A stretch of DNA of 64,000 nucleotides from Ruegeria sp. ANG-S4 (GTDB taxonomy: Bacteria > Pseudomonadota > Alphaproteobacteria > Rhodobacterales > Rhodobacteraceae): NCBI RefSeq assembly GCF_000814005.1, contig NZ_JWLK01000002.1, positions 186,001 to 250,000 of the forward strand, given 5' to 3'. This document shows, piece by piece, positions 62,714 to 64,000 of this stretch. The translations under genes were made by a program, and so were the position numbers. Under the pieces are notes generated by a model. The model was not told where the DNA came from, ran no database searches, and saw only the letters and a program-made list of their open reading frames with translations. How positions within the stretch are numbered: position 1 is the first letter of the stretch; the number at the start of each line of letters is the position of its first letter.

Positions 62714-64000
62714 CTACAGCACATGCCGTTCCACTGTAACAGTGTCATGTTCTTTCGGAACTGGGTTAAGCGCAGCGTCAGGGTCGCCTTCGCTGTGTTC
62801 CAGCGCAATCTGATCGAACTCGGCCAAAAATGCAGCAAAGGCGTTTTTCAAACCGACCGTATCTTCGGGTAGCGGTTCACTTGCAACCAACTCTTGCCAC
62901 ATCGACAACGCGCTCAGCGGTGCGGTGCTTCCATCGGCCTGCAGCAAATGCTCTGACGTCGGTGCCGGTTCTTCATCGTCGGCTTCCGACGTGTCCGGCC
63001 CGATCGAGACGACACTGACCTCGGCCAATGCGTTGGAATCCGGCTCTGGTTCGTAATCGTCGTCTTTGCTTTTGGTTTGCTCGGCCAACAGGGCTGTAAT
63101 TGATGAAATCGACTGTTCGATGTCCTGCTCGGGCTTTTCTGCGTCCTCCGGTTTGGAGTCCTCTTCATCCTGACCAATGACGATCAATTCAGGTTCTTCC
63201 GCGTCATCCTCGTCGTCGTCTGAAAACTCGAACTCATCAGCGTCCAGGATGGGGTTCGCCAAAGCGCGCAGATCGAGGGGATCATCTGCGGTGTCGCGGA
63301 AGAAAGCGCGCAGTTCCTCTTTCGAGTTTTCTTCTTCTTCCTGCACCATCTCGGCCCGCATACGATCCGCTTCGTTCGCATCAATGCGCGCGCGCTCGGT
63401 ATCGTCAGACTTGCGTTCCACACGCGCCGGGCGCACCGGAAAGCTGGTAACGACGTCCACTTCGGTATGAGCGGCTTCGTCCACCGAATCCACCAGCTTA
63501 AGCGGTGCGGGTTCTGCCCTGGTTTCGGAGGGTCTGGGCGGACGCACTGGCCGCACCCTGGGTTGGCCGGATTGAGACTTGTCGATCTGATACCGCGCCA
63601 GTTGGTCGGCGCGAGAATCCATGATCTGCTCTGTGATCTCAAGGAAACTGTCGACCATCTTCCCGCCTCCGCTGCGTGACCACAGTTCAGCATCGCCGGT
63701 TTTGTCGCGGGCGACAATCGCATCGCGAGCAGAGAAAAGGATGGTTCGATTGAACAGGTGACCGGCTTCGCGGTTCACGCGTCGCAGTACTTTCTGACGG
63801 TCCTTTTGCCCCAATGCATCAGCACGTGTGATCAACAGCAGGGACTTGTCCTGCAGGCGTTCCGGCAAAGACACCCACGTTGCACGCTCGGTTTCGCGCC
63901 AAGCCTGGGTTGAATGGGTGCACCACAAAACGCCATTTGCCTGACCGACGGCGCGTTGCCACACATCGGTTGAGATTTTGGGGTCGGAAATCCCGGGTGT
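62714..64000 (-). CDS. Dynamin-like/TRAFAC-class GTPase, C-terminal part (third, truncated by window edge)
   Basis: The frame runs off the right edge, so at least 428 residues are present and the P-loop lies outside. The visible part begins with TPGISDPKISTDV, the end of the G3 motif. WCTHSTQAWRETER follows (shared with GTPase 1) and a G4-like TRAD. The C-terminal 280 residues are mostly low complexity: a basic Pro/Arg stretch (QPRVRPVRPPRPSETRAEP) and then a long, strongly Asp/Glu-rich region (SDDDEDDAEEPEL, EEEENSKEEL), ending in a short conserved-looking domain (LSMWQELVASEPLPEDTVGLKNAFAAFL). The acidic tail resembles the FHA protein's acidic region. The GTG at 63964 is an internal codon, not the start. 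Confidence 0.82.
   Translation of the reverse strand, partial: TPGISDPKISTDVWQRAVGQANGVLWCTHSTQAWRETERATWVSLPERLQDKSLLLITRADALGQKDRQKVLRRVNREAGHLFNRTILFSARDAIVARDKTGDAELWSRSGGGKMVDSFLEITEQIMDSRADQLARYQIDKSQSGQPRVRPVRPPRPSETRAEPAPLKLVDSVDEAAHTEVDVVTSFPVRPARVERKSDDTERARIDANEADRMRAEMVQEEEENSKEELRAFFRDTADDPLDLRALANPILDADEFEFSDDDEDDAEEPELIVIGQDEEDSKPEDAEKPEQDIEQSISSITALLAEQTKSKDDDYEPEPDSNALAEVSVVSIGPDTSEADDEEPAPTSEHLLQADGSTAPLSALSMWQELVASEPLPEDTVGLKNAFAAFLAEFDQIALEHSEGDPDAALNPVPKEHDTVTVERHVL

Noticed and set aside
51023..64000. Calling the island a type VI secretion locus
   Set aside because: Only the regulatory triad resembles T6SS; no sheath, baseplate, membrane-complex or ClpV gene is visible in the window.

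Overview
The window reads as chromosomal DNA of an alphaproteobacterium, most likely a marine Rhodobacteraceae (Roseobacter-group) species. This is inferred from the gene families together: monomeric NADP-isocitrate dehydrogenase, aspartate 4-decarboxylase with AspT antiporters, a carnitine/gamma-butyrobetaine-type CoA operon with GlxA-family regulators, MOFRL glycerate kinase, type I secretion of Ig-repeat and RTX proteins, and high coding density with several TTG starts. No rRNA, tRNA, CRISPR array, insertion sequence or integrase was seen.

Layout. 0-14 kb: the end of an OmpR-type response regulator, then a secretion locus. It holds two complete inner-membrane type I secretion pairs (ABC + HlyD; no TolC here), a SapC-family protein, and two divergently transcribed secreted proteins. 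One is a 1291-residue Ig-repeat adhesin with a cohesin-like domain and RTX repeats. The other is a 680-residue propeller/RTX protein ending in a dockerin-like module. 14-19.5 kb: an SLC13 transporter, divergent from a cobalamin riboswitch that precedes two tiny ORFs and a TroA/ZnuA-type metal ABC transporter (probably cobalt uptake). 19.5-23 kb: a LysR regulator facing a GST and a PNPOx-like/ferredoxin-reductase fusion. 23-29.3 kb: an inositol dehydrogenase-type oxidoreductase, then aspartate 4-decarboxylase with two convergent AspT antiporters, an aspartate/alanine cycle able to generate proton-motive force. 29.5-35.4 kb: an acyl-CoA dehydrogenase, CoA ligase and CaiD operon with two convergent GlxA-family regulators.

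35.5-50.7 kb: central metabolism and housekeeping. Here are succinate-semialdehyde dehydrogenase, glycerate 2-kinase, GAPDH, GlpD with divergent GlpR and a candidate GlpR operator, Tex, a DUF4173-type membrane protein translationally coupled to a two-component system, and monomeric isocitrate dehydrogenase.

51-64 kb, all on the minus strand and running off the right edge, is the most unusual region. It encodes two LysM-plus-solute-binding proteins, a PP2C phosphatase, an FHA protein, a transmembrane Ser/Thr kinase with a C-terminal PDZ-like domain, three different dynamin-like/TRAFAC GTPases, a Roadblock/LC7-like protein and an unrecognised protein. Kinase-phosphatase-FHA triads are known as post-translational switches of type VI secretion, and Roadblock proteins as partners of small GTPases such as MglA. 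No type VI structural gene is present in the window, so I infer a phospho-signalled, GTPase-driven envelope system whose function is not recognised. The other strong candidate for something new is the cohesin/dockerin pair in the two secreted proteins at 4.9-11 kb.
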